From Arsenophonus sp048493715 (lineage in GTDB: Bacteria; Pseudomonadota; Gammaproteobacteria; Enterobacterales; Enterobacteriaceae), in the NCBI GenBank assembly GCA_048493715.1, contig JBGDCZ010000010.1, positions 9,774 through 73,773 on the forward strand: 64,000 bases of DNA, given 5' to 3'. Position numbers and translations under genes: made by a program. Shown here piece by piece: positions 19,535 through 28,245 of this stretch. Under the pieces are notes generated by a model. The model was not told the origin of the DNA. It made no database searches and saw only the letters and a list, made by a program, of their open reading frames with translations. The number at the start of each line of letters is the position of its first letter. Position 1 is the stretch's first letter.

Positions 19535-20973
19535 TATTCATACTCTGTGGTTAGTGGTAGTTCAATACGAAAACAGACATCAGCAAACTGACAATTAATA
19601 AGCAACAATTGACCGTTCATTCGCTTAATACAATCTTGGGCAATACTTAACCCTAATCCACTGCCTTTTACTGCCCCTTTACGTAATAAAGAACCCTGAA
19701 AAAAAGGCTCATAAATCATATTTTGTTCAGACGCTGGGATGGGTGTTCCAGTATTAGCGATATCGATCTGCAGTTTATCATCCACTTTATTGCTTATTAT
19801 CCAAATTTTACCCGATTCAGAACCATAGTGCACTGCGTTGGAATAGAGATTATCGATCACTCTCGCCAAAAAAGTAGGCTCGACCTGACAATCAGTAATA
19901 TTCAACGCAATTTCAGTTTGAATATTTTTAGCTCTAGCCGTTAGATTATGTGAAGAAACAACATTGGCGACTAACTTTGTTAAATCAATTTGCTGGGTCT
20001 GAGCTGGGCCATCTGCTAACTGACGATTATAGTCTAGCAATTGCTCAATCAGTTGTTGCAAATGTTTACTACTATTATCCAAAATAGCTACGACATCTCG
20101 TTGATCTAGAGTTAAAGGTCCGGCTACCTCATCGGCTAATAGCTCAGCGCCTTCTCGCATACTCGCTAAAGGCGTCTTTAATTCATGGGAAATATGGCGT
20201 AAAAATTCATGACGCTGTGATTCCAGCCAACTAAGACGCTCACTCAACCAAAAAATGCGTTGAGCTAATGAACGTAATTCACTAGGGCCTTTAAAACGTT
20301 CAAGTCTGGTAACAAGTGTTCCACCCGCACCCAAATGATTAATCATGCGCTCAATCGCTTTAACCGGGCCAATAATCATTCTAGTAAATAACACGACTAA
20401 TAACACACTTAATAAAAATACAATTAGCGTTTGCCAACCAAAATATTGACCTTTTTCAGCAATTGCCTTCTGCAATTGTGTACCGCGCCCAAACACAACA
20501 TCACGTGTTAGCTGAACTAATTGATTATTAGTAACCGAAAAACGTTCAAGAGCAATTGCCTTTTCTGGAATAGGTGAATTATTTTCGCATTTTAAATCAG
20601 TCAGATCTTCCAATAAAATTTGGATGATCGCGATCTGACTTTTATCAGGCAAAATAGTCAATTGACGAGTCAACATCTCACTATATTCTTGGCGCTTTTT
20701 CTTGTAAAGAACGGCAAAAGTTTGATCATTTAACACACAATATTGACGATAACTACGCTCCATTTCAAGCGCGGTACTGGTCATGATCTCGCTTCGCCTG
20801 GCATCAAGCAAAGTAGTACGATTGATCTCGGCTGCTTGGTTACTCAACTGATCTAAACTTTGATAGGCTTGGTATGCCAATATTAATAAAGGCAACAGAA
20901 CCAACAAAAAAGCCATTACCACTAGTTGACGCAGTGAGTGCGGGAAAGAATGCCACTTATTCAAAGAAATCAT
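19534..20973 (-). CDS. glrK: GlrK (QseE), sensor histidine kinase
   Basis: About 479 residues from the ATG at 20971-20973, which follows GGATAGG. A GTG six codons upstream is also open. There are two membrane segments (residues about 15-37 and 170-190), a HAMP region (RMIIGPVKAIERMINHLG), the H-box FLRHISHELKTPLASMREGA and the ATPase boxes (NLYSNAVHYG, KGSGLGLSIAQDCI). It phosphorylates GlrR in response to envelope and amino-sugar status. It is the first gene of glrK-qseG-glrR. Confidence 0.96.
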   Translation of the reverse strand: MISLNKWHSFPHSLRQLVVMAFLLVLLPLLILAYQAYQSLDQLSNQAAEINRTTLLDARRSEIMTSTALEMERSYRQYCVLNDQTFAVLYKKKRQEYSEMLTRQLTILPDKSQIAIIQILLEDLTDLKCENNSPIPEKAIALERFSVTNNQLVQLTRDVVFGRGTQLQKAIAEKGQYFGWQTLIVFLLSVLLVVLFTRMIIGPVKAIERMINHLGAGGTLVTRLERFKGPSELRSLAQRIFWLSERLSWLESQRHEFLRHISHELKTPLASMREGAELLADEVAGPLTLDQRDVVAILDNSSKHLQQLIEQLLDYNRQLADGPAQTQQIDLTKLVANVVSSHNLTARAKNIQTEIALNITDCQVEPTFLARVIDNLYSNAVHYGSESGKIWIISNKVDDKLQIDIANTGTPIPASEQNMIYEPFFQGSLLRKGAVKGSGLGLSIAQDCIKRMNGQLLLINCQFADVCFRIELPLTTEYE

Positions 20974-21212
20974 CTCATTACCTATCCGCACTATATATGG
21001 TAACAGAACTTTTATTCTTATTCGATAGTGAATTTGCCTACCATTTAATAAAAATTTCTAATTGATTATGAGGTTAGGAATAGCCTTGTGATCATGAAAA
21101 CTGCTAGTAAAATTTTAAGTAACTCATAAGGGAATAAAGACGAGGGTAAGTATGTATAATATTCATGCACCTAGATTGCAATAAATACTTCATTAAGTAA
21201 CCCACTGCACCC

Positions 21213-21431
21213 CCTCGCCTATAGCGGCCGGCGAGGAAAACAACGAATTTTTTATAGTTTTATAGTATAGTGCCTCACTCCACGTGTCGCCCGATGTTTG
21301 ATAAAGCTTGTTAAAAAAGCAAGTATCATGCTGTTGGACAGTAGGCACCTTACATTTGGCATCATTCCTGGCTTATGTGGTATACATTCCCTTATATTGG
21401 GCCCGACATAAAAAGTTGAATGAGCAACTAC
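21213..21431 (-). ncRNA. glmY: GlmY-type small RNA
   Basis: On the minus strand the region starts GTAGTTGCTCATTC, then TTTTTATGTCGG, and has a core AGGAATGATGCC..AAGGTGCCTACTGTCC and later GTGGAGTGAGGCAC. These blocks line up in order with the E. coli GlmZ/GlmY family as I remember it (GTAGATGCTCATTC, CGGAATGACGCA, ACGGTGCTTATCGTCC, TTGAGTGAAGCACC). The place between glrK and purL is exactly where glmY lies in E. coli. GlmY protects GlmZ from RapZ/RNase E and so raises glmS expression. The 3' end is a guess: a CCTCGCC/GGCGAGG stem (21213-21236) is present but has no T run. Confidence 0.8.
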
Positions 21432-21443
21432 TCAATATAATAA

Positions 21444-21458
21444 ACATTATATGTGCCA
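21444..21458 (-). promoter_or_regulatory. Sigma54-like promoter of glmY (degenerate -12)
   Basis: The minus strand shows TGGCAC, a perfect -24 element, then 5 nt and ATGT where TTGC is expected at -12. Counting about 12 nt on from the second box gives a start at about 21431-21433, exactly where the GlmY homology begins. An overlapping sigma70-like TATATT is at 21434-21439. Overlapping sigma54 and sigma70 promoters at glmY are known in E. coli. Confidence 0.5.
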
Positions 21459-21563
21459 ACTTTTTTATTAAATTATTAATTAATTGAAATTTCATGGAAA
21501 AAAAATTTTTTAAGATTTTAAAATGCTTTTTCATTAAAATTAAGGCCACTATTTTGAGAAAAA

Positions 21564-21581
21564 TGTCGCTAATTAGCGACG
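21564..21581. promoter_or_regulatory. GlrR-type box 1 (TGTC-N10-GAC)
   Basis: TGTC GCTAATTAGC GACG contains the perfect 16-bp palindrome GTCGCTAATTAGCGAC. It matches the GlrR consensus TGTC-N10-GACA except for the last base. It lies about 135 bp upstream of the predicted glmY start, a normal distance for an enhancer of a sigma54 promoter. Confidence 0.65.
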
Positions 21582-21626
21582 TTACATGGTGAGAATTAGA
21601 TATTAGCTAAAAATCATATAATTAAA

Positions 21627-21644
21627 TGTCTCCATTTGGAGACG
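21627..21644. promoter_or_regulatory. GlrR-type box 2 (TGTC-N10-GAC)
   Basis: TGTC TCCATTTGGA GACG is a second symmetric site with the same spacing as box 1, centred 63 bp further upstream (six helical turns). The T-rich stretch after it could make it look like a terminator, but its sequence agrees with box 1 in the recognition ends. Confidence 0.6.
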
Positions 21645-21656
21645 ATTTATTTTTAT

Positions 21657-21679
21657 TACTGTGACTATTGGCGACAGTA
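21657..21679. promoter_or_regulatory. Possible GlrR-type box 3
   Basis: TACTGT...ACAGTA arms surround GACTATTGGCG. It contains TGTG-N9-GACA, one base short of the consensus spacing. It is weaker than boxes 1 and 2. Three GlrR sites upstream of glmY are described for E. coli. Confidence 0.4.
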
Positions 21680-21880
21680 ATGCAGGTCAGCAAATAATTT
21701 TAACTAGTTAGCAAATAATTTTAATAATAATTAGCATTAAACTTTCAGCTAAATTTAGCGCATATTGTAAAAATAATTTTGCTTATTTTTCCTCAAAGGC
21801 AGTAAATTAGCTTTTGCTCACTTATTGCTAACTAGTTTTATCACTTTAATTCGCTTTCGGAGAAAATAGTTATAGCAATG

Positions 21881-24800
21881 TCACCACCCCAACTGCTTAC
21901 GCGCATTACGGAAAATACGCATCCAAGGACTATCTTCTGCCCATTCTGGCGGATGCCATGAATTGGTAACTGTACGAAATACTCGCTCCGGATGCGGCAT
22001 CATAATAGTCGCTCGTCCGTCTAGGCTGGTCACTGCAGTAATTCCATTGATAGAACCATTTGGATTTGCCGGATACTGCTGAGTAACCTGACCATAGTTA
22101 TCAACAAAGCGTAACACGACTAAATGATTTTTTTCCAGCAGGTCAAGATGGGCAATGTTGCGCATTTCAACTTGTCCTTCACCATGGGAAACAGCTATTG
22201 GTAGCTGGCAACCGGCCATATCTTGCAAGAATAATGACGGACTTTTTGTTACTTTAACCAAACTAAAGCGCGCCTCAAAACGTTCTGAACGATTACGCAC
22301 AAATCGTGGCCAATGTTCCGCCCCCGGAATTAATTGATGGAGATTAGACATCATCTGGCAACCATTACATATCCCTAAAGATAGAGTATCAGAGCGAACA
22401 AAAAAGCCGACAAATTCGTCACGCGCCCGTGAATTGAATAAAATTGATTTTGCCCAACCTTCTCCCGCACCCAATACATCACCATAAGAAAAGCCTCCAC
22501 AAGCAACTAATAGCTGAAAATCAGCCAATGTTATTCTGCCGGCTAACAAATCACTCATATGCACATCAACGGCAGTAAAGCCTGCACGCTGAAATGCAGC
22601 AGCCATTTCAACATGAGAATTAACCCCCTGCTCACGTAAAACAGCCACTTTAGGCGAGTGGTTGGTCATAATATAAGGAGCAGCAATGTCATCCGCTGGG
22701 TCAAAATTTAATTTTACATTCAAACCAGGATCTGTCAGATCTTGTTTAGCCTGATGTTCCTGATCAGCACAGGCAGGATTATCACGTAAACGTTGCATCT
22801 GCCAAGTGGTCTCAGCCCACCATAATCGCAATTGGCTCCGCTTTTCACGATAAATTTCTGAATTATGACTATTGATGGCAATAATATCGTCTTTCGTTGC
22901 CATACCAATATAATGCACCCACTCAGCCAGTCCATGCTTGGCCAGACAAGCTTCTACCATTTGCCTATCCTGCTGTTTGACCTGTATAACAACACCCAAT
23001 TCTTCACTAAATAGAGCAGCAAGGATATCTTTATCATAACTACTAATATCAATATTCAAACCACAATGGCCGGTAAATGCCATTTCTGCTAAGGTAACAA
23101 ATAGGCCACCATCTGAACGATCATGGTAAGCTAATAATTTTTGTTCTTTTATTAGTTGCTGAATAGCATTAAATAAACCGGCTAATAATTTAGGATCACG
23201 CACATCCGGTGCATGATCACCTAATTGCCGATATACCTGTGCCAGTGCCGAACCACCCAAGGCATTATGACCTTGCCCAAGATCAATCAATAATAATACA
23301 TTATCTTGTTCACTTTTCAGCTCAGGCGTAACGGTTAAACGAACATCTTCAACCCGTGAAAAAGCTGTGATAACAACAGATAGCGGCGCGGTCATCTCGC
23401 AAACCTGATCGCCTTCATGCCAAGTAGTTTTCATTGACATAGAGTCTTTACCAACCGGGATGGTTAAACCTAAAGCCGGACATAACTCTTCCCCTATAGC
23501 TTTAACCGCTTGATATAAGCCGGCATCTTCACCTGGATGCCCAGCTGCTACCATCCAGTTAGCTGAAAGTTTTACCCGTTTCAGATCCTGAACATAAGCT
23601 GAAGCTATATTGGTTAGTGCTTCACCAACAGCCATCCGGCTAGATGCCGCATAATCCAATAGTGCTATTGGTGCTCGCTCACCGATAGACATAGCTTCAC
23701 CATAATAACCTTCTAAACTGGCGGTGGTGACGGCACAATCAGCGACCGGGATCTGCCAAGGACCAACCATTTGATCGCGTGCCACCATACCGGTAACACT
23801 TCGATCACCAATGGTAATAAGAAAAGTTTTCTCTGCCACAGTAGGCAAATGTAATATACGTTTAACTGCTTCCGTCAAGGTTATCTTCTCTCGATTAATC
23901 GGCTTACCAGAAGCAAATTGTGAGCTAACTTCACGTTGCATTTTAGGCGTTTTACCGAGCAGAACATCAAGTGGTAGGCAAATAGGCTGGTTATTAAAAT
24001 AGCTATCATTAACAATAAGATCTCGATTTTTCGTCGCTTCACCAATAACAGCATAAGGCGCACGCTCACGACGGCAGATTGACTCAAATAAAGCCAGTTG
24101 TTCTGGTAACACAGCTAATACATAGCGCTCTTGAGATTCATTACACCAAATTTGCCGTGGATCCATGCCTGGTTCATCATTCAAGATCTGGCGTAGTTCA
24201 AATAAACCGCCTCGCTCAGCATCATTCACTAACTCCGGCATAGCATTAGAAAGTCCACCAGCACCAACATCGTGAATAAATAAAATTGGATTATCGTCAC
24301 CTAACTGCCAACACCGATCAATAACTTCCTGGCAACGTCGCTCCATTTCAGGGTTATCACGTTGCACCGAAGAAAAATCAAGTTCAACATCCGACTGTCC
24401 CACAGTCATAGAAGAAGCTGCACCGCCACCTAGCCCAATATTCATCGATGGGCCGCCTAATACAATTAATTTAGCCCCAACCGGTATATTGCCCTTTTGA
24501 ATATGTTCTGGCCGAATATTACCTATGCCACCGGCTAACATAATCGGCTTATGGTAACCACGTAACTCTGCTCCATTATGACTAATCACTTGTTCTTCAT
24601 AAGTGCGAAAAAAACCTAATAAAGCTGGTCGGCCAAATTCATTATTAAAAGCAGCACTACCCAATGGTCCATCAAGCATGATGTCAATCGCACTAACAAT
24701 ACGTTGCGGCTTACCAAAATTTTGTTCCCATGGCTGTGCAAAACCTGGAATACGTAAGTTAGAAACTGCAAAGCCGACTAACCCTGCTTTAGGCTTAGCA

Positions 24801-25774
24801 CCGCGTCCTGTTGCCCCTTCATCACGAACTTCACCACCGGAACCTGTTGCAGCTCCTGGCCAAGGAGAAATTGCTGTCGGATGGTTATGCGTTTCCACTT
24901 TCATCAAAATATGCGCTTTTTCATGATGATAATCATACTTACCGGTCACAGGATCGGGGAAAAAGCGTCCAATCTTCGATCCTTCCATCACAGCCGCATT
25001 ATCTTTATAAGCCGATAAAATATAATTTGGCGTTTGTTGACAAGTATTTTTTATCATATCAAACAAAGAATTAGGCTGTAATTGACCGTCAATAACCCAA
25101 CTGGCATTAAATATTTTATGCCGACAATGTTCTGAATTCGCTTGCGCAAACATATAGAGTTCCACATCCGTTGGATCCCTACCTAATGTTTGGAATGCAT
25201 GCAGTAAATAATCGATTTCATCTGTAGCTAACGCTAACCCTAATTCAGTATTAGCCAATTCAATTGCACGTCGACCGTTTTGCAAAATATTAACCGTCAT
25301 CATCGGTTTTGGCTTATGCTGGACAAAAAGTGATTTTACCTGTTCGAAAGAAGTCCAAATGGCTTCAACCATTCGATCATGCAAAATAACAGATAAATCC
25401 TCCAATCGTGATATATTCAACGGCTCGGAATAAGTAATATAATAAGCAATTCCACATTCAAGCCGAATTACCTGCAGCAAGCCGCAGTTATGAGCAATAT
25501 CTGTTGCTTTAGAAGACCAAGGTGAAATAGTGCCTGGCCGTGGTGTAACTAATAATAATTGACCAGTAGGCTGCCCTTCAGTTAATGAAGGGCCATAATG
25601 AAGCAATTGACTAAGTTTTTGTCGATCATCCTGATTTAATGGCGCACCAAGTTCAGCAAAGTATACATATTCAGCATAAATGTCAGTAACCGGTAGTTGT
25701 TGCTGTTGGCATAGGGAAATAAGCTTAGTAATGCGAAATGTCGATAAAGCAGGTGAGCCACACAGAATTTCCAT
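21881..25774 (-). CDS. purL: Phosphoribosylformylglycinamidine synthase
   Basis: 1297 residues from the ATG at 25772-25774 (MEILCGSPALSTFRITKL), the E. coli start; the frame is open 26 codons further. It holds the PurS-like start, two AIRS-type halves (LMKVETHNHPTAISPWPG; IPVGKDSMSMKT), and the C-terminal class-I glutaminase with Cys in SLGICNGCQMMS and the late MMPHPERVF. It catalyses the fourth step of purine synthesis using glutamine and ATP. A gene this long without any lesion argues against widespread sequencing error. A PurR box lies upstream. Confidence 0.98.
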   Translation of the reverse strand: MEILCGSPALSTFRITKLISLCQQQQLPVTDIYAEYVYFAELGAPLNQDDRQKLSQLLHYGPSLTEGQPTGQLLLVTPRPGTISPWSSKATDIAHNCGLLQVIRLECGIAYYITYSEPLNISRLEDLSVILHDRMVEAIWTSFEQVKSLFVQHKPKPMMTVNILQNGRRAIELANTELGLALATDEIDYLLHAFQTLGRDPTDVELYMFAQANSEHCRHKIFNASWVIDGQLQPNSLFDMIKNTCQQTPNYILSAYKDNAAVMEGSKIGRFFPDPVTGKYDYHHEKAHILMKVETHNHPTAISPWPGAATGSGGEVRDEGATGRGAKPKAGLVGFAVSNLRIPGFAQPWEQNFGKPQRIVSAIDIMLDGPLGSAAFNNEFGRPALLGFFRTYEEQVISHNGAELRGYHKPIMLAGGIGNIRPEHIQKGNIPVGAKLIVLGGPSMNIGLGGGAASSMTVGQSDVELDFSSVQRDNPEMERRCQEVIDRCWQLGDDNPILFIHDVGAGGLSNAMPELVNDAERGGLFELRQILNDEPGMDPRQIWCNESQERYVLAVLPEQLALFESICRRERAPYAVIGEATKNRDLIVNDSYFNNQPICLPLDVLLGKTPKMQREVSSQFASGKPINREKITLTEAVKRILHLPTVAEKTFLITIGDRSVTGMVARDQMVGPWQIPVADCAVTTASLEGYYGEAMSIGERAPIALLDYAASSRMAVGEALTNIASAYVQDLKRVKLSANWMVAAGHPGEDAGLYQAVKAIGEELCPALGLTIPVGKDSMSMKTTWHEGDQVCEMTAPLSVVITAFSRVEDVRLTVTPELKSEQDNVLLLIDLGQGHNALGGSALAQVYRQLGDHAPDVRDPKLLAGLFNAIQQLIKEQKLLAYHDRSDGGLFVTLAEMAFTGHCGLNIDISSYDKDILAALFSEELGVVIQVKQQDRQMVEACLAKHGLAEWVHYIGMATKDDIIAINSHNSEIYREKRSQLRLWWAETTWQMQRLRDNPACADQEHQAKQDLTDPGLNVKLNFDPADDIAAPYIMTNHSPKVAVLREQGVNSHVEMAAAFQRAGFTAVDVHMSDLLAGRITLADFQLLVACGGFSYGDVLGAGEGWAKSILFNSRARDEFVGFFVRSDTLSLGICNGCQMMSNLHQLIPGAEHWPRFVRNRSERFEARFSLVKVTKSPSLFLQDMAGCQLPIAVSHGEGQVEMRNIAHLDLLEKNHLVVLRFVDNYGQVTQQYPANPNGSINGITAVTSLDGRATIMMPHPERVFRTVTNSWHPPEWAEDSPWMRIFRNARKQLGW

Positions 25775-25860
25775 AGTAATAGATTCTCTTAACTTATAAA
25801 GCTGGCCTGAAGGATATATCAGGAAAACTGGTTGGCTATTATAGAGCATCATTAACTATT

Positions 25861-25876
25861 ACGAAACCGTTTGCGT
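25861..25876 (-). promoter_or_regulatory. PurR operator upstream of purL
   Basis: The minus strand reads ACGCAAACGGTTTCGT, a near-perfect PurR palindrome, 87 bp upstream of the purL start. It predicts repression by PurR with hypoxanthine or guanine. Confidence 0.8.
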
Positions 25877-26036
25877 GAACATTTATTATTCACATCATAA
25901 TGTTAAAGATATGTAAAAAAATTAAATTGAGTTGCAAATACTATTTTTGTTAAGCAAAATGTCGGGCTCTTAAAAAATTGGCCATAATTTGGTCATGTGA
26001 ATTAATATAATATTTTAATTAACGAGATATAACCAC

Positions 26037-27479
26037 TTGATTAATATCAGAATTAATTATCTTGTTATCGTTATTGTCTCTATAATTTCTGTTGGTGTTA
26101 TTGCAGTTAATGTTGAGTGGACCAACCAGCAGCAAGACCAGGTGAAGAGAATTATTTCTCGCGGTGAATTGCGTATAAGTACTATTAATTCACCTCTTAT
26201 GTCTTTTAACGATAAGCAAGAAGCAAGCGGATTTGATTACGAACTGGCTAAACGCTTTGCCGATTATCTTGGCGTAAAGCTACGTATTAATGTACGTTCA
26301 AATATCAATCAACTTTTTAATGATCTTGAAAATGGTAATAGTGACTTTATTACTGCAGGACTTCTTTATAATGAGAAGCGCCTCGATAAAGCACAGCCAG
26401 GTCCTGCCTACTATACCGTTTCACAACAGCTAATTTATCGGCAAGGGGTGAGTCGGCCGTGCTCTTTGAACGATATAAAAGGTAAGTTCGTTGTTGCAAC
26501 TGACTCAGTAAACGCTAACACACTGCAACGGCTGAAGCAGAAATATCCTAATTTACAGTGGGAAGAAACTAGTCACTATAATGTGACTGAATTATTACAA
26601 CTGCTAGCCGAAGGCAAAATTGACTATACTATAGAAAACTCTATTGTCGTCGCTATGCAGCAACGTATTCATCCCAATATTGCGGTCGCCTTTAATGTTA
26701 GCGACGATCACAGTCTTAATTGGTATATGAAGCGCTCAAAAGATAATAATCTAAATACAGCCATGTTAGACTTCTTTAATAAATGTAAAGAAGAAGATCT
26801 TTTAACACGTTTAGATGAAAAATATTTTGGTCATGTTGCTAGTTTTGATTATTTTGATACCCTGTCGTTTATTTCTGCGATTAATAAAATTTTGCCAACC
26901 TATAAACATTTGTTTAAGAAATATGCGGAAAATATGGACTGGCGCTTACTGGCGGCCATTTCCTGGCAGGAATCACACTGGGATCCACTTGCTACATCAC
27001 CAACTGGTGTGCGTGGTTTAATGATGCTGACAGTAACTACCGCACAAACTATGGGTGTTTCCGATAGACTGGATCCAGAAGAAAGCATAAAAGGTGGCGC
27101 TGCTTATTTACAATATCTGATTTCGCGCTTACCGACGACGATTGCGCCTGATGATCGTATTTGGTTTGCTTTGGCCGCCTATAATATGGGACTGGGACAT
27201 ATGTTAGACGTCAGAAAACTAACACACCTGCAAGGCGGCGATCCAGATAGTTGGTTAGATGTAAAAGCTAGACTTCCCTTACTTAGTAAGAAAAAATATT
27301 TTGCTAAATTACCCTACGGTTATGCACGCGGCTATGAAGCTTATCGCTACGTAGAAAATATTCGCCGTTATCACCAGAGTTTAGTGGGTTACCAGCAAAT
27401 GAATCAAAACATGCAACTCGCTTCACGGGATCCGGTTTTATTTTCCAGAGCTAGCAGCAAAAAAGAAGGTAGTGATTGA
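26037..27479 (+). CDS. mltF: MltF, membrane-bound lytic transglycosylase F
   Basis: 480 residues from a TTG start (26037-26039); no ATG fits better. A short N-terminal membrane segment (INYLVIVIVSIISVGVIAV) leads to a solute-binding-like domain (RGELRISTINSP, SGFDYELAKRFADYLG). The C-terminal SLT domain has the catalytic Glu in SWQESHWDPLATSPTGVRG and FALAAYNMGLGHM. It cleaves peptidoglycan to 1,6-anhydromuropeptides in the periplasm. It is divergent from purL, as in E. coli. Confidence 0.95.
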   Translation: MINIRINYLVIVIVSIISVGVIAVNVEWTNQQQDQVKRIISRGELRISTINSPLMSFNDKQEASGFDYELAKRFADYLGVKLRINVRSNINQLFNDLENGNSDFITAGLLYNEKRLDKAQPGPAYYTVSQQLIYRQGVSRPCSLNDIKGKFVVATDSVNANTLQRLKQKYPNLQWEETSHYNVTELLQLLAEGKIDYTIENSIVVAMQQRIHPNIAVAFNVSDDHSLNWYMKRSKDNNLNTAMLDFFNKCKEEDLLTRLDEKYFGHVASFDYFDTLSFISAINKILPTYKHLFKKYAENMDWRLLAAISWQESHWDPLATSPTGVRGLMMLTVTTAQTMGVSDRLDPEESIKGGAAYLQYLISRLPTTIAPDDRIWFALAAYNMGLGHMLDVRKLTHLQGGDPDSWLDVKARLPLLSKKKYFAKLPYGYARGYEAYRYVENIRRYHQSLVGYQQMNQNMQLASRDPVLFSRASSKKEGSD

Positions 27480-27561
27480 TTTTGTTAACCGTTACTAAAT
27501 AGTATTAAGCTATATTTCTGCCTGAGTACGCTTAACAAGCTGCTTAGGCAGATTTAATTTA

Positions 27562-28053
27562 TTAGCGAAGTGCTTTCTTAGCCGCTTTTTTTTCTGCTCG
27601 GCGCCGTTGAAAAAAATGACTTAACATAACCGAACATTCATCGGCCAAAATCCCTCCCGATACCTGAATAAGATGATTCATATCAGGATGATTAAAAACA
27701 TCTATAACTGAACCGGCAGCACCGGTTTTATGATCATAAGCACCATATACCAACCGGCTTATGCGTGCATGGATCATTGCCCCGGCACACATAATACAAG
27801 GCTCCAGGGTCACATAGAGGGTTGTATTAAGTAATCGATAATTTTGTAAGTGTTGACCGCCGGCTCGCAAAGCTAAAATTTCAGCATGTGCACATGGATC
27901 ACGATCCAAAATAGGATGATTCCAACCTTCTGCGATCAATTGATCCTTATGGACTAATACCGCACCCACAGGAATTTCACCTTTTGCTTGCGCATTTTTT
28001 GCAAGCACAATCGCTTTGTGCATCCAATAAACATCTTTTTGGGCTTGCTCCAC
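27562..28053 (-). CDS. tadA: TadA, tRNA-specific adenosine deaminase
   Basis: 163 residues from a GTG at 28051-28053 that follows GAGG; a TTG five codons upstream is also open. The zinc and catalytic residues are in DPCAHAEILAL and the PCxxC of TLEPCIMCAGAMIHARI. It makes inosine at the wobble base of tRNA-Arg(ACG) and is essential in E. coli. It lies after mltF in opposite orientation, as in E. coli. Confidence 0.95.
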   Translation of the reverse strand: MEQAQKDVYWMHKAIVLAKNAQAKGEIPVGAVLVHKDQLIAEGWNHPILDRDPCAHAEILALRAGGQHLQNYRLLNTTLYVTLEPCIMCAGAMIHARISRLVYGAYDHKTGAAGSVIDVFNHPDMNHLIQVSGGILADECSVMLSHFFQRRRAEKKAAKKALR

Positions 28054-28245
28054 AAATAAAAACCTCAAAATATTAACTTAATTCGCAAAAATTGTTATAA
28101 TATAACATAAACCTATGGTTTAATAACACTTACTAATATAATAGATAACAGCACTAATCTACTTGTAAAAACACCCATAGCATTAATAAAATTTAACTAA
28201 TTTAAATTTGTATGTTATTGTTATTACGAATAATAGCCTATCTGA

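Noticed and set aside
21565..21660. The GTCTCC/GGAGAC hairpin before a T-rich tract as a terminator
   Set aside because: No upstream gene on the plus strand needs it, and the same TGTC-N10-GACG pattern occurs 63 bp away; a pair of GlrR sites explains both.
21689..21726. Two copies of AGCAAATAATTTTAA between the GlrR boxes and purL
   Set aside because: A short A+T-rich direct repeat in an A+T-rich gap is expected by chance and has no linked feature.
24603..25074. Plus-strand open frames of 87-107 codons inside purL
   Set aside because: Shadows of a strongly conserved gene on the other strand.
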